Shown: positions 1-6,027, numbered from the stretch's first letter. The stretch is 7,529 nt of DNA from an uncultured Bacilli bacterium (GCA_947588665.1 CANPYU010000048.1:1-7529); one strand, 5' to 3'. Translations and numbers: made by a program. The notes: generated by a model from the letters alone, not told the origin.

Positions 1-255
1 ATATCTATAAGTAATATATTTTTTAGCAAGCTCATATTTTCCAATACTCATTAATTTTCTTTCAATAATATCTTGTATATCTTCAACGAGCATTCTTTTT
101 TTACCAAGCTTCTCAATATATTTAATTATATTTTTTATTTGAGTAGAACTCGCTTGATCCTCTTCTTCAACTTCCGCGTTTGCCTTCATTATAGCTTCTT
201 CTATTTTCTCTGGACAATAGTCTACCATATGTCCATCTCTTTTAATAATTTTCAT
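1..255 (-). CDS. nrdD: Anaerobic ribonucleoside-triphosphate reductase, N-terminal ATP-cone (partial)
   Basis: The gene starts at ATG 255-253 and stays open to the left edge, giving 85 residues with no stop. A strong GGAGG (265-269) lies about 9 bases upstream. The protein opens MKIIKRDGHMVDYCPEKI, the typical start of an ATP-cone: K-RDG-x-V-x-(Y/F) followed by an amphipathic helix. It continues with VEDIQDIIERKLM and the closing YELAKKYITYRY helix of that fold. The ATP-cone is the allosteric overall-activity site of ribonucleotide reductases, where ATP switches the enzyme on and dATP switches it off. An ATP-cone right at residue 1 fits NrdD, the oxygen-sensitive glycyl-radical enzyme that makes dNTPs without oxygen. 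NrdR is excluded because it carries a zinc ribbon before the cone. A class I or II reductase with an N-terminal cone is the main alternative, because the catalytic part and glycyl-radical site are outside the window. The divergent Crp/Fnr gene supports an anaerobic role. Confidence 0.8.
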   Translation of the reverse strand, partial: MKIIKRDGHMVDYCPEKIEEAIMKANAEVEEEDQASSTQIKNIIKYIEKLGKKRMLVEDIQDIIERKLMSIGKYELAKKYITYRY

Positions 256-292
256 TGTTTAACTCCTCCACTTTATTTTTTATCACGAACCA

Positions 293-301
293 AGTATAGC
301 A
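293..301 (-). promoter_or_regulatory. Predicted nrdD promoter, extended -10
   Basis: Read on the minus strand, TGC-TATACT gives an extended -10: TG at 301-300, hexamer at 298-293. The expected transcription start is about 286-287, some 32 bases before the nrdD ATG. No hexamer resembling TTGACA lies 16-18 bases upstream (the candidates are AGATAG, AAGATA and CAAGAT). The promoter therefore looks activator-dependent. The palindrome at 321-336 is centred about 41.5-42.5 bases upstream of this start. Confidence 0.55.
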
Positions 302-320
302 CATTTTAAAAAAACTATCT

Positions 321-336
321 TGTTGCAATTGCAACA
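321..336. promoter_or_regulatory. 16-bp perfect palindrome, probable Crp/Fnr operator
   Basis: TGTTGCAATTGCAACA is its own reverse complement over all 16 bases. It is the only strong dyad in the divergent nrdD-regulator intergenic region. Its half-site, TTGCAA/TTGCAACA, is related in layout to Crp/Fnr sites (TTGAT-N4-ATCAA, TGTGA-N6-TCACA) but is not identical to either. It overlaps the -35 of the regulator gene and lies at a class II activator position for nrdD. It does not resemble an NrdR box. Assigning it to the adjacent regulator is inference. Confidence 0.65.
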
Positions 337-357
337 TTTTAGATTTTTTGCTATAAT
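329..357 (+). promoter_or_regulatory. Predicted promoter of the Crp/Fnr regulator gene
   Basis: A -35 TTGCAA (329-334), a 17-base spacer and a consensus -10 TATAAT (352-357) put the start near 364. That gives a very short leader, in which the ribosome-binding site AGAGGTG (365-371) begins almost at once. The -35 is the right half of the palindrome at 321-336, so a protein bound there would block RNA polymerase. Confidence 0.6.
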
Positions 358-375
358 TTTTTTAAGAGGTGTAAA

Positions 376-1014
376 ATGATTCAAATTTTTGATAATATTT
401 CCGTGAAAAATCGTTTAAAACTACTTAACATTTTAGAAACACATACTTTACATTTTCAAAAAAACAACTCTTTTCTTCCCTATATTTCTAAAGATAATAT
501 TATTGGTATTATTAAAACTGGTTATGCCCAAATAATTAGAACCGACCACAATGGCAATCGTACTATTATTGAAGAATTAGAAGAAAATGATTTATTTGGA
601 ACTGAGATATCTTCTTTAAAAAATCGCGAATATGATATTATTGCTAAAGAAGAAACTGAAGTAATTATTATTGATTTTAATTCTATTATAAACTGTCCTG
701 CTAACAATAAATCATTTTACAATGAATTTACAAAAAACCTTTTACAAATATTTACAGTTAAAATCCAAGAAAAAAACGAACGCTTAGAAATAATTACTAA
801 GAAAACTATTCGTAATAAACTACTTGAATACTTCAGTGTTATGTCCAAAAAACATAGTTCTAAACATATTTATTTACCATTTACTTTTACCGGTCTTGCG
901 GATTATCTAGCAATTGATCGTACTGCCATGAGTCGCGAATTAAAAAACTTAAAAGAAGAAGGATTTATTGAAATAAAAAACAAAAGGATAGATTTATTAT
1001 ATGATGAATATTAA
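376..1014 (+). CDS. Crp/Fnr-family transcriptional regulator
   Basis: This is a 212-residue protein, about the usual length for the family. Residues ~18-108 form the cyclic-nucleotide-binding-like β-barrel (GIIKTGYAQII, then EELEENDLFGTE). A long dimerisation helix (~112-140) follows, then a C-terminal winged helix (~143-208) of HTH_Crp type (FTFTGLADYLAIDRTAMSRELKNL). The recognition helix reads DRTAMSR. The Arg and Ser-Arg positions of CRP and FNR are kept, but the position of CRP Glu181/FNR Glu209 is Thr183. The only cysteine is C107, so an FNR-type N-terminal iron-sulfur cluster is not possible as in E. coli FNR. The ligand cannot be told from sequence. The ATG is preceded by AGAGGTG at 4 bases. 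The gene is divergent from nrdD and shares an operator-like palindrome with it. I infer a regulator of anaerobic or redox metabolism that controls nrdD and itself. No clear terminator follows it. Confidence 0.88.
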   Translation: MIQIFDNISVKNRLKLLNILETHTLHFQKNNSFLPYISKDNIIGIIKTGYAQIIRTDHNGNRTIIEELEENDLFGTEISSLKNREYDIIAKEETEVIIIDFNSIINCPANNKSFYNEFTKNLLQIFTVKIQEKNERLEIITKKTIRNKLLEYFSVMSKKHSSKHIYLPFTFTGLADYLAIDRTAMSRELKNLKEEGFIEIKNKRIDLLYDEY

Positions 1015-1266
1015 TCACTAAATATCCATATCCTCTTTTCTTGTTTTAAAACCTACTATTAGCATCTTTTCCTTTAAAATTACTAAATACTAAAAATTAA
1101 AAATTCCATTCTTCCTCCATAGACCTTCACATACTAAAGTAAAACTTCAAACGGAATAGAGCTCTTAATAACAATAATTTTATGCATAATATAATTATTT
1201 ATTTAAAAAATTAGAACGTAGATTACAATACATCATAAATTGCAAGCCTTTAACAAATTCAGGAAC
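1015..1266. other. Gene-free AT-rich spacer
   Basis: This is the spacer between the convergent Crp/Fnr gene and the tRNA-Cys terminator. I see no ORF with a ribosome-binding site on either strand, no tRNA and no GC-containing hairpin followed by a T-run. Only a weak AT hairpin lies just past the regulator stop (ATATT/AATAT near 1007-1028). The word at 1099-1113 (AAAAATTCCATTCTT) recurs as one arm of the terminator at 5966-5997, but here it lacks a pairing partner. Confidence 0.5.
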
Positions 1267-1290
1267 AAAAAAACCAGGCAAAACCTAGCT
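1267..1290 (-). terminator. Rho-independent terminator of tRNA-Cys
   Basis: On the minus strand AGCTAGG (1290-1284) pairs with CCTGGTT (1278-1272) across a 5-base loop. The 7-bp stem includes two G-T wobbles, and the 3' arm runs into seven T's (1273-1267). It begins 15 bases after the tRNA CCA end. It would also end any read-through from the adhesin gene upstream. Confidence 0.8.
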
Positions 1291-1304
1291 TTAAATATCA
1301 AAAT

Positions 1305-1378
1305 TGGAGGGGCCTACCAGATTTGAACTGGTGCTCGGGGAGTTGCAGTCCCATGCCTTACCACTTGGCTAAAGCCCC
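1305..1378 (-). tRNA. trnC: tRNA-Cys (anticodon GCA), CCA encoded
   Basis: Read on the minus strand this folds as a full cloverleaf of 74 bases. The acceptor stem is GGGGCTT/AGGCCCC, the D-arm GCC-AAGTGGTAA-GGC, the anticodon loop CTGCAAC with GCA at 1346-1344, the variable loop 4 bases, and the T-arm ACCAG-TTCAAAT-CTGGT. The discriminator is T73 (1308), followed by encoded CCA (1307-1305). U73 together with anticodon GCA is the identity set for cysteine. The top pair of the anticodon stem (27-43) is a T-C mismatch, and the other four pairs are intact. It lies 60 bases after the adhesin stop, on the same strand, with its own promoter and terminator. Confidence 0.95.
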
Positions 1379-1413
1379 ATAATAGATAATATGCAATTTT
1401 CTGTTGCAATATT

Positions 1414-1442
1414 ATTCTATTATAATAATATCAATTTGTCAA
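1414..1442 (-). promoter_or_regulatory. Predicted promoter of tRNA-Cys
   Basis: On the minus strand a perfect -35 TTGACA (1442-1437) is followed by a 17-base spacer and a -10 TAGAAT (1419-1414). The predicted start is near 1407, about 29 bases before the mature tRNA. The -35 includes the TGA stop codon of the adhesin gene (1441-1439), so the two genes overlap functionally. The spacer and -10 lie in an 8-bp AT inverted repeat (1409-1416/1424-1431). Confidence 0.7.
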
Positions 1443-4417
1443 TTAAATAAAGTTCTTTTCTTACAACTAATTAATAATAACCACCCTATTCCTAATAAAA
1501 AATTTAATTTAAAAGTATTATCATTACTACCAGTTGATGGTACTCTAATTTTTCGATAATTTTCATACACGAGATTAATTTCATCTAAAGAATCAACTTC
1601 AAACTCTAACTTTTTATCTTCCAAAAAATAACCTTCAACAGTTTCTACTTCTTGAAAATAATAAGAACCATACGGAACAGATACTCTAATATAACCATCT
1701 TTATCAGTAATATAAGTACCTATTAAATTACCATCTAAATCAAATAAATTAAATTTTACTCCCTCTAAAGGTTCTCCATCTGTATTTACTTTAAGAAGAT
1801 TAACTTTTGTCATTAATCTTTCATTAATTAAATCTAAAGTTATCTCTTTATCATCAATTATAATTTCTTTAATTTCTTCATCTAATTTATAACCAACCCT
1901 CGTAACAACTTCTTCTAAATAATATTTACCATAAGGAAGATCTACATTAATCTGTCCTTTATCATCTGTTACATAAATACCTATTAAATTATTTTCGGCA
2001 TCATATAATTTAAACTTAATTCCCTCTAAAGGTATATCTATATCACTTTTTTTCTTAATAATTAAAGTACCCTTCTGTAAATTATTCTTAATATTTATTT
2101 CTTTTGTTACTACTTTAGTATACTGGTCAATATAATCTAAATCTATCTCATATAAAGTATCATCTAAAACATAACCTGCACTTGTACTAGATTCTTTCAA
2201 AAAATATTTTCCTAATTTTAAATTACTTATTTTAATATAACCATCTTCATCTGTTTCATATGATCCAATTAACATCATATTTTCATCATAAAGTAAAAAT
2301 TGTATTCCCTGAAGTACTTTTTCATCATAAACTAATCCATCATCATAATTAACTATCTCTCCTACTTTTTTAACTATAATTTCTCCTAAAACTTCTTGAT
2401 TAGCAAACTGAACTTCTAGCACTTTACCAATATCTTCAACTTCTATTATATTAGCATCGGCATTAATCTCAAAAACGAAAGGATTTTCATTCCACAAATA
2501 ACCATTTATTTTTTGGTCTACTTCTTCTAGTTGATATCTTCCAGCAAATAAATAATCCGGAGTTATCAAAATTCCATCTTTATTAGTTTCAAACACACAA
2601 TAAGTTTTAATTCCCGGATAACTAACACTTTGACATACATATTTATTAGTATCTAAATTTTTAATTTTAAATTTAATTCCCTTTAAAGGAATAACTTCTT
2701 TTGTTTCTTCATCAATTTTAACTACTTTTAACTTAGCTTTAACATATTCATTATTAACAACTTTATCTATATCTTCATGTAATGTAATTACAAAACAATC
2801 TGCTAAAAAAGTCTTTTTATTCCCTGACTTTTGACATACTTTATAAGTCCCATAAGGAAGTATTATTTTAGCTTTTCCATTACTATCAGTAGTAATATCT
2901 CCAATATATTCTAAAGTATCATTATCAAATATTTGAAATACGGCGCCATCTTCTACTTCTATTACTCCACTAGCACCTTGAGACATCGTTTTTAATAAAT
3001 TAAAATCAAATTTCTGCACTTGTTCTTTAGAAACAACTTTAATAACTTCTAAATTCTCTCTAATTTGAAAATCATATCTATTAGGATCTAATAAATATCC
3101 CAAAGATGGCGTAATTTCTTGAATATAATAATCACCATAATCTAAATTTTCATATTTAAAATAGCCCTTATCATCGGTTGTTACTTCAGCAATCTTTGTT
3201 CCATCACTTTTATATATACCATATATAGCTCCTTTTAAAGTTGCATCTCCTTGAGCTACTTTAACTTCACTATCTTCTTTAAAAAGTTCTACATCACCTT
3301 TAATCTTTTGATTAATAATTGTTTTTTCAATATCTAATTCATTTTGTGTTATTTCAAAATAATATTTAGTACTATCTAAAACATAACCCAATGGTGCTGA
3401 ATTTTCTACCAAATAATATTTACCTAATTCCAAATCTGTACATTTACCTGTTCCCTCACTATTAGTAGTAATAGTACAAACTAAATCATCAGAATCACTA
3501 TAAACATTAAATGAAGCATTTTCTAACCCCTGCTTATTTTCTCCTTCTTTCTTTATTTCGATACTCCCAGACACAACAGTCCCTGAAACTCCCGCATATA
3601 TTGGGTCAATATTACCAGGAACTACCATATTCTGAGAATCTGAAGAAGTCAAAAAAGCTAAATTTTTATCATATAAATCTTTTCCTTTAACCAAATACAT
3701 ATTTATATAACCTTTACTTTTAGGCGTAATAGTTAAAATATTTCCCTCTATTTTAGCCGTACAATTATCACATCTATCAACTTCATATTTACTTAAAACC
3801 CCATTTTTATCTTCAAATTGAGTAGGACCATTAAGTTTAAAATAAACATAACTACCATTAAAACTAGGTCTTACAAAATGTTGGTCAACATCATTATTAA
3901 TTTCCTGCATTTCATCAATATAAGGATTTTCAATTTCTTGACAATCTCTATTACTACATAAAACATTTGTAAACACCTGATTTTCAATCGTTTGATAAAT
4001 TAACATTTGAGCAGCAATCTTATACTCATTACTTTGTCTTCCTGGATAATCATACCCATAAAAAGAAATTAATTTAATTCTATCAAGTTGTTCTTTAGTA
4101 ATTCTATTACTACTATCTTTTTGAGTGTTATTTATTTCATTTAATATATCATAATATTTATAGCTATTTACTTTATAATCAACCGTAGGATTTAATTCTT
4201 CCGAAGGTGCCAAACAATAAACATGTTTCCCTACATAATCACCTTCTATTGCTTGAAAATCCAAAAGTTGCCCATATTTACTAAAGTATCCATCATTTTT
4301 TCGGGCATGAAAAATACTTCCCATGCTATAACCATTAACTCGATTGGCAGCTAAAACATTATCAGTTCCACCAATAACTAATATCATAAATAATATAAAC
4401 AATAATATTTTTTTCAT
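1439..4417 (-). CDS. Cell-wall-anchored adhesin: thioester domain, seven Cna_B/SpaA-like domains, VPSTG anchor
   Basis: This 992-residue surface protein has a Sec signal peptide (1-~24, cut near VLA-A). The thioester-domain (TED/TQXA-like) region covers ~30-200. Cys68 in VYCLAP and Gln137 in AAQMLIY match the paired motifs whose side chains form the host-binding thioester in Gram-positive adhesins. Seven Cna_B/SpaA-like β-domains follow, at about 284-372, 373-469, 470-558, 560-676, 677-780, 782-868 and 870-954. Each opens with a strand ending in Lys and has a GxY(Y/F)xxE-type strand. Lys-Glu-Asn sets for isopeptide bonds are visible in domains 1 and 4-7 (for example K876-E923-N953). The C-terminus has VPSTG (959-963, a variant LPXTG sortase signal), a hydrophobic segment (~970-984) and a KKR tail. 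The ATG has GGAGG (4423-4427) five bases upstream. The likely role is attachment to host or cells. The thioester, bonds and sortase use are inferred from motifs. No sortase gene is in the window. Confidence 0.9.
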   Translation of the reverse strand: MKKILLFILFMILVIGGTDNVLAANRVNGYSMGSIFHARKNDGYFSKYGQLLDFQAIEGDYVGKHVYCLAPSEELNPTVDYKVNSYKYYDILNEINNTQKDSSNRITKEQLDRIKLISFYGYDYPGRQSNEYKIAAQMLIYQTIENQVFTNVLCSNRDCQEIENPYIDEMQEINNDVDQHFVRPSFNGSYVYFKLNGPTQFEDKNGVLSKYEVDRCDNCTAKIEGNILTITPKSKGYINMYLVKGKDLYDKNLAFLTSSDSQNMVVPGNIDPIYAGVSGTVVSGSIEIKKEGENKQGLENASFNVYSDSDDLVCTITTNSEGTGKCTDLELGKYYLVENSAPLGYVLDSTKYYFEITQNELDIEKTIINQKIKGDVELFKEDSEVKVAQGDATLKGAIYGIYKSDGTKIAEVTTDDKGYFKYENLDYGDYYIQEITPSLGYLLDPNRYDFQIRENLEVIKVVSKEQVQKFDFNLLKTMSQGASGVIEVEDGAVFQIFDNDTLEYIGDITTDSNGKAKIILPYGTYKVCQKSGNKKTFLADCFVITLHEDIDKVVNNEYVKAKLKVVKIDEETKEVIPLKGIKFKIKNLDTNKYVCQSVSYPGIKTYCVFETNKDGILITPDYLFAGRYQLEEVDQKINGYLWNENPFVFEINADANIIEVEDIGKVLEVQFANQEVLGEIIVKKVGEIVNYDDGLVYDEKVLQGIQFLLYDENMMLIGSYETDEDGYIKISNLKLGKYFLKESSTSAGYVLDDTLYEIDLDYIDQYTKVVTKEINIKNNLQKGTLIIKKKSDIDIPLEGIKFKLYDAENNLIGIYVTDDKGQINVDLPYGKYYLEEVVTRVGYKLDEEIKEIIIDDKEITLDLINERLMTKVNLLKVNTDGEPLEGVKFNLFDLDGNLIGTYITDKDGYIRVSVPYGSYYFQEVETVEGYFLEDKKLEFEVDSLDEINLVYENYRKIRVPSTGSNDNTFKLNFLLGIGWLLLISCKKRTLFN

Positions 4418-4445
4418 TTAATCCTCCATAAATTATTTATCTTGG

Positions 4446-4451
4446 ATTATA
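4446..4451 (-). promoter_or_regulatory. Possible -10 of the adhesin gene
   Basis: A consensus TATAAT (4451-4446) lies 28 bases upstream of the adhesin ATG, which puts the start near 4439. The hexamer 17 bases further up is only TTTTAA, with TTAAGA at 15 bases, so the -35 is poor. In DNA this AT-rich such a hexamer can occur by chance. Position and strand are right. Confidence 0.4.
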
Positions 4452-4535
4452 ATTAAAAAATAAAATTCTTAAAAATAATTTAAACATTTACTAAAAATAT
4501 ATAATACACCTAAAATAACAATATTGCAAATAAAA

Positions 4536-5027
4536 TTAATTAGCAAGAGAAACAAAAATATCTATAACAAAAAATATTACTAATAAAATAGTTACAAACT
4601 TAGGTATTTTCTTAGCAAATTTCTCTAATAATGGTCTTAATAAATAATTTACTATTGTTGCAAAAAAACCCCAACAAAAAGAAATTTCTAATGCAATATA
4701 ATGTCCTATATTAAATTTTAAATTAGTATAATCCCAAAATACTCGATGAAAAAGTATTTCAATTAACATTCCTCCAGTAAATTCAATTAAAGTCATAATT
4801 ACTGTCGCACAAATATAAAAAAGAAATATTTCAGCCCATTTATCTAACTTAAATTTTTTAAGTATTTTATTAATTATCATCATTGCAAAAATAGCAAAAG
4901 CATAAATAAAAGTCCAAGGCCCATATAAAATTCCACTATTAAAATGAGCATGCGTAAATAAATTAACTATATTTTCAAATATAAAACCTAAAAAAGAATA
5001 TATAAAAAAGATATTAATATAAAACAT
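4536..5027 (-). CDS. Multi-pass membrane protein, PF06541-like (ABC_trans_CmpB, putative permease)
   Basis: The protein has 163 residues from the preferred start and about five hydrophobic segments (roughly 2-22, 33-54, 66-90, 108-130, 143-161). It shows the pattern of the PF06541 family: YSFLGFIFE at the N-terminus, then GILYGPWTFIYAF, then IEFTGGMLIEILFHRVFWDY, and ALEISFCWGF near the end. The family is annotated as a putative ABC-transporter permease, but its transport role is not established and no ATPase gene is nearby. An upstream ATG at 5075 would add 16 residues and overlap the preceding gene by 17 bases, but it has no ribosome-binding site. The ATG at 5027 has GGTGA (5037-5033) five bases upstream and starts right at the first membrane helix. 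It is probably the last gene of a three-gene operon, 31 bases after the UPF0316 gene. No terminator is obvious downstream. Confidence 0.75.
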   Translation of the reverse strand: MFYINIFFIYSFLGFIFENIVNLFTHAHFNSGILYGPWTFIYAFAIFAMMIINKILKKFKLDKWAEIFLFYICATVIMTLIEFTGGMLIEILFHRVFWDYTNLKFNIGHYIALEISFCWGFFATIVNYLLRPLLEKFAKKIPKFVTILLVIFFVIDIFVSLAN

Positions 5028-5058
5028 AATATTCACCATTATTAGTTTAAGAAAATTC

Positions 5059-5565
5059 TTATTTAATATACCCATTATAAACTAAATTAGTATCTTTAAC
5101 TACTATAAACGCATCAGGATCTACATCTTTTATTAAAGCTACTACTTCTTTTACAAGTCTACATTTAACATCAATAATAAGTAAATCTTTTTCTTGATTA
5201 TAATTATCCTTTAATTCTATTATTGATACTCCTAGATCTTCATTTCTTAATTTATCAATTAATTTATAATTATCTCTTGTCGTAACAACCTCTATACTAT
5301 TAACACTTTTAATAATTCTTCTTGATAATAAACCACCCAAATAAGTACCAGTTGCATACCCAAGAGAATAACAAATAGGTATTAATATACTAGTTATTTC
5401 GGTATTTAAAGCTTTACGAGCCGCGATAAACCATACAAAAACTTCAAAAAAAGCCAAAATAGGTATTAATATTCCTTTTCTTTTAACCATGATCATTGTT
5501 CTAAATGTTGAAATAGTAACATCAACTATCCGAGCAAAAAAGATTGTAAGACAAGTAAAAAGCAT
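5059..5565 (-). CDS. UPF0316 membrane protein (DUF5698 + DUF2179), YebE-like
   Basis: The protein has 168 residues. The N-terminal half (~1-85) has three membrane helices with the family's patterns: ARIVDVTISTFRTM, FFEVFVWFIAARKAL and YSLGYATGTYLG. The cytoplasmic C-terminal half (~95-160) is a DUF2179-type α/β domain (IEVVTTRDNYKLIDKLR, then DLLIIDVKCRLVKEVVALIKDVDPDAFIVVKD). This order and length match the UPF0316 family, whose function is unknown. The same small C-terminal domain occurs in YitT-type membrane proteins. Many family members have Glu after the GxYxG helix, and here the sequence is LLSRRI. The ATG is preceded by GGTGG (5574-5570) at 4 bases. It starts 35 bases after the zinc-ribbon gene and is followed 31 bases later by the PF06541-like gene, all on one strand, so an operon is likely. 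The family call is from recognised motifs. Confidence 0.82.
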   Translation of the reverse strand: MLFTCLTIFFARIVDVTISTFRTMIMVKRKGILIPILAFFEVFVWFIAARKALNTEITSILIPICYSLGYATGTYLGGLLSRRIIKSVNSIEVVTTRDNYKLIDKLRNEDLGVSIIELKDNYNQEKDLLIIDVKCRLVKEVVALIKDVDPDAFIVVKDTNLVYNGYIK

Positions 5566-5600
5566 AATACCACCATTTATATTATGCTTAAAACTAACAA

Positions 5601-5870
5601 TTACATAACTTTTAATATTGCAAAAATAACAATAACAATAAATATTAGTAAAATCAATAAAATACCTAAATATTTATTTTCTTTTCTTACTTTATAATCT
5701 CTATTTATTCCACCTGGATTATATTTATCACTCATTAAATTAACTTTAAATTTATTATCAGTATTATATTCTTTTTGCTTTTTTATTTGTTCTTCGCTCA
5801 TCATCGCTCCACACGATTTACAAATATACCCTTCACTAGGAAGTGCAGCACCACACCTTTTACAAAACAC
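5601..5870 (-). CDS. Small zinc-ribbon membrane protein
   Basis: The protein has 89 residues. The N-terminus MFCKRCGAALPSEGYICKSC carries two CxxC knuckles (C3, C6, C17, C20) of the zinc-ribbon type that would bind one Zn ion. A charged linker follows (~25-66), including a KYNPGGINRDYKV stretch. A single C-terminal membrane helix (~68-86, LGILLILLIFIVIVIFAIL) ends the protein, so the ribbon is probably cytoplasmic and tethered to the membrane. The start chosen is GTG 5870-5868, because AGGTGA (5881-5876) lies five bases upstream and the protein then begins MFCKRCG, as is typical of the class. A GTG at 5879 in the same frame overlaps that ribosome-binding site. It is the first gene of the presumed operon with the UPF0316 and PF06541-like genes. 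The specific function is unknown. Such ribbon-plus-helix proteins are common in Bacillota. Confidence 0.8.
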   Translation of the reverse strand: MFCKRCGAALPSEGYICKSCGAMMSEEQIKKQKEYNTDNKFKVNLMSDKYNPGGINRDYKVRKENKYLGILLILLIFIVIVIFAILKVM

Positions 5871-5965
5871 AACAATCACCTACTAATTATATTGTACAAC
5901 AAATTTCATTAAAATCTAACAACAAATTAATTGCTTTACATGTCTTTACTATAATTTCTTTAATT

Positions 5966-5997
5966 AAAAAATAAGAACAGAAAAAATTCCATTCTTA
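5966..5997 (-). terminator. Rho-independent terminator after the DUF6273-like gene
   Basis: On the minus strand TAAGAATGGA (5997-5988) pairs with TCTGTTCTTA (5981-5972) over ten positions, two of them G-U wobbles, with a 6-base loop. Six T's follow (5971-5966). The wobbles become C-A mismatches if the other strand is transcribed, and no T-run follows there. The signal is therefore minus-strand specific. It lies about 75 bases after the stop at 6072 and about 95 bases before the zinc-ribbon start, so it separates the two transcription units. Confidence 0.72.
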
Positions 5998-6027
5998 TAT
6001 TATATTGAGTAAAGCTAACCCATAACT

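Noticed and set aside
73..309. 78-codon plus-strand ORF
   Set aside because: It lies antisense to the nrdD ATP-cone, has no ribosome-binding site and a low-complexity Phe/Leu/Tyr-rich product typical of an antisense shadow.
522..707. 61-codon minus-strand ORF
   Set aside because: It is wholly inside the Crp/Fnr gene on the opposite strand, with no ribosome-binding site and no recognisable product.
1099..1113. 15-base word shared with one arm of the terminator at 5966-5997
   Set aside because: No complementary arm or T-run accompanies it here, so it does not form a terminator. The shared word is AT-rich and may be coincidence or a remnant.
1439..4417. Repeated β-domains as a possible DNA repeat array or recombination hot spot
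   Set aside because: The seven domains are similar at protein-motif level only. I saw no long near-identical DNA repeats between them that would support recent duplication.
4656..4663. Additional TGTTGCAA half-site
   Set aside because: It lies inside the PF06541-like coding sequence, without a second half-site or a promoter. TTGCAA words are frequent in this AT-rich window.
5028..5075. Upstream ATG at 5075 for the PF06541-like gene
   Set aside because: It has no ribosome-binding site, overlaps the UPF0316 gene and adds residues not expected in the family. The ATG at 5027 has GGTGA at the right distance.
5886..5891. Minus-strand TATAAT upstream of the zinc-ribbon gene
   Set aside because: Transcription from it would start inside the AGGTGA ribosome-binding site of that gene, and no good -35 is present. 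It is probably chance in AT-rich DNA.
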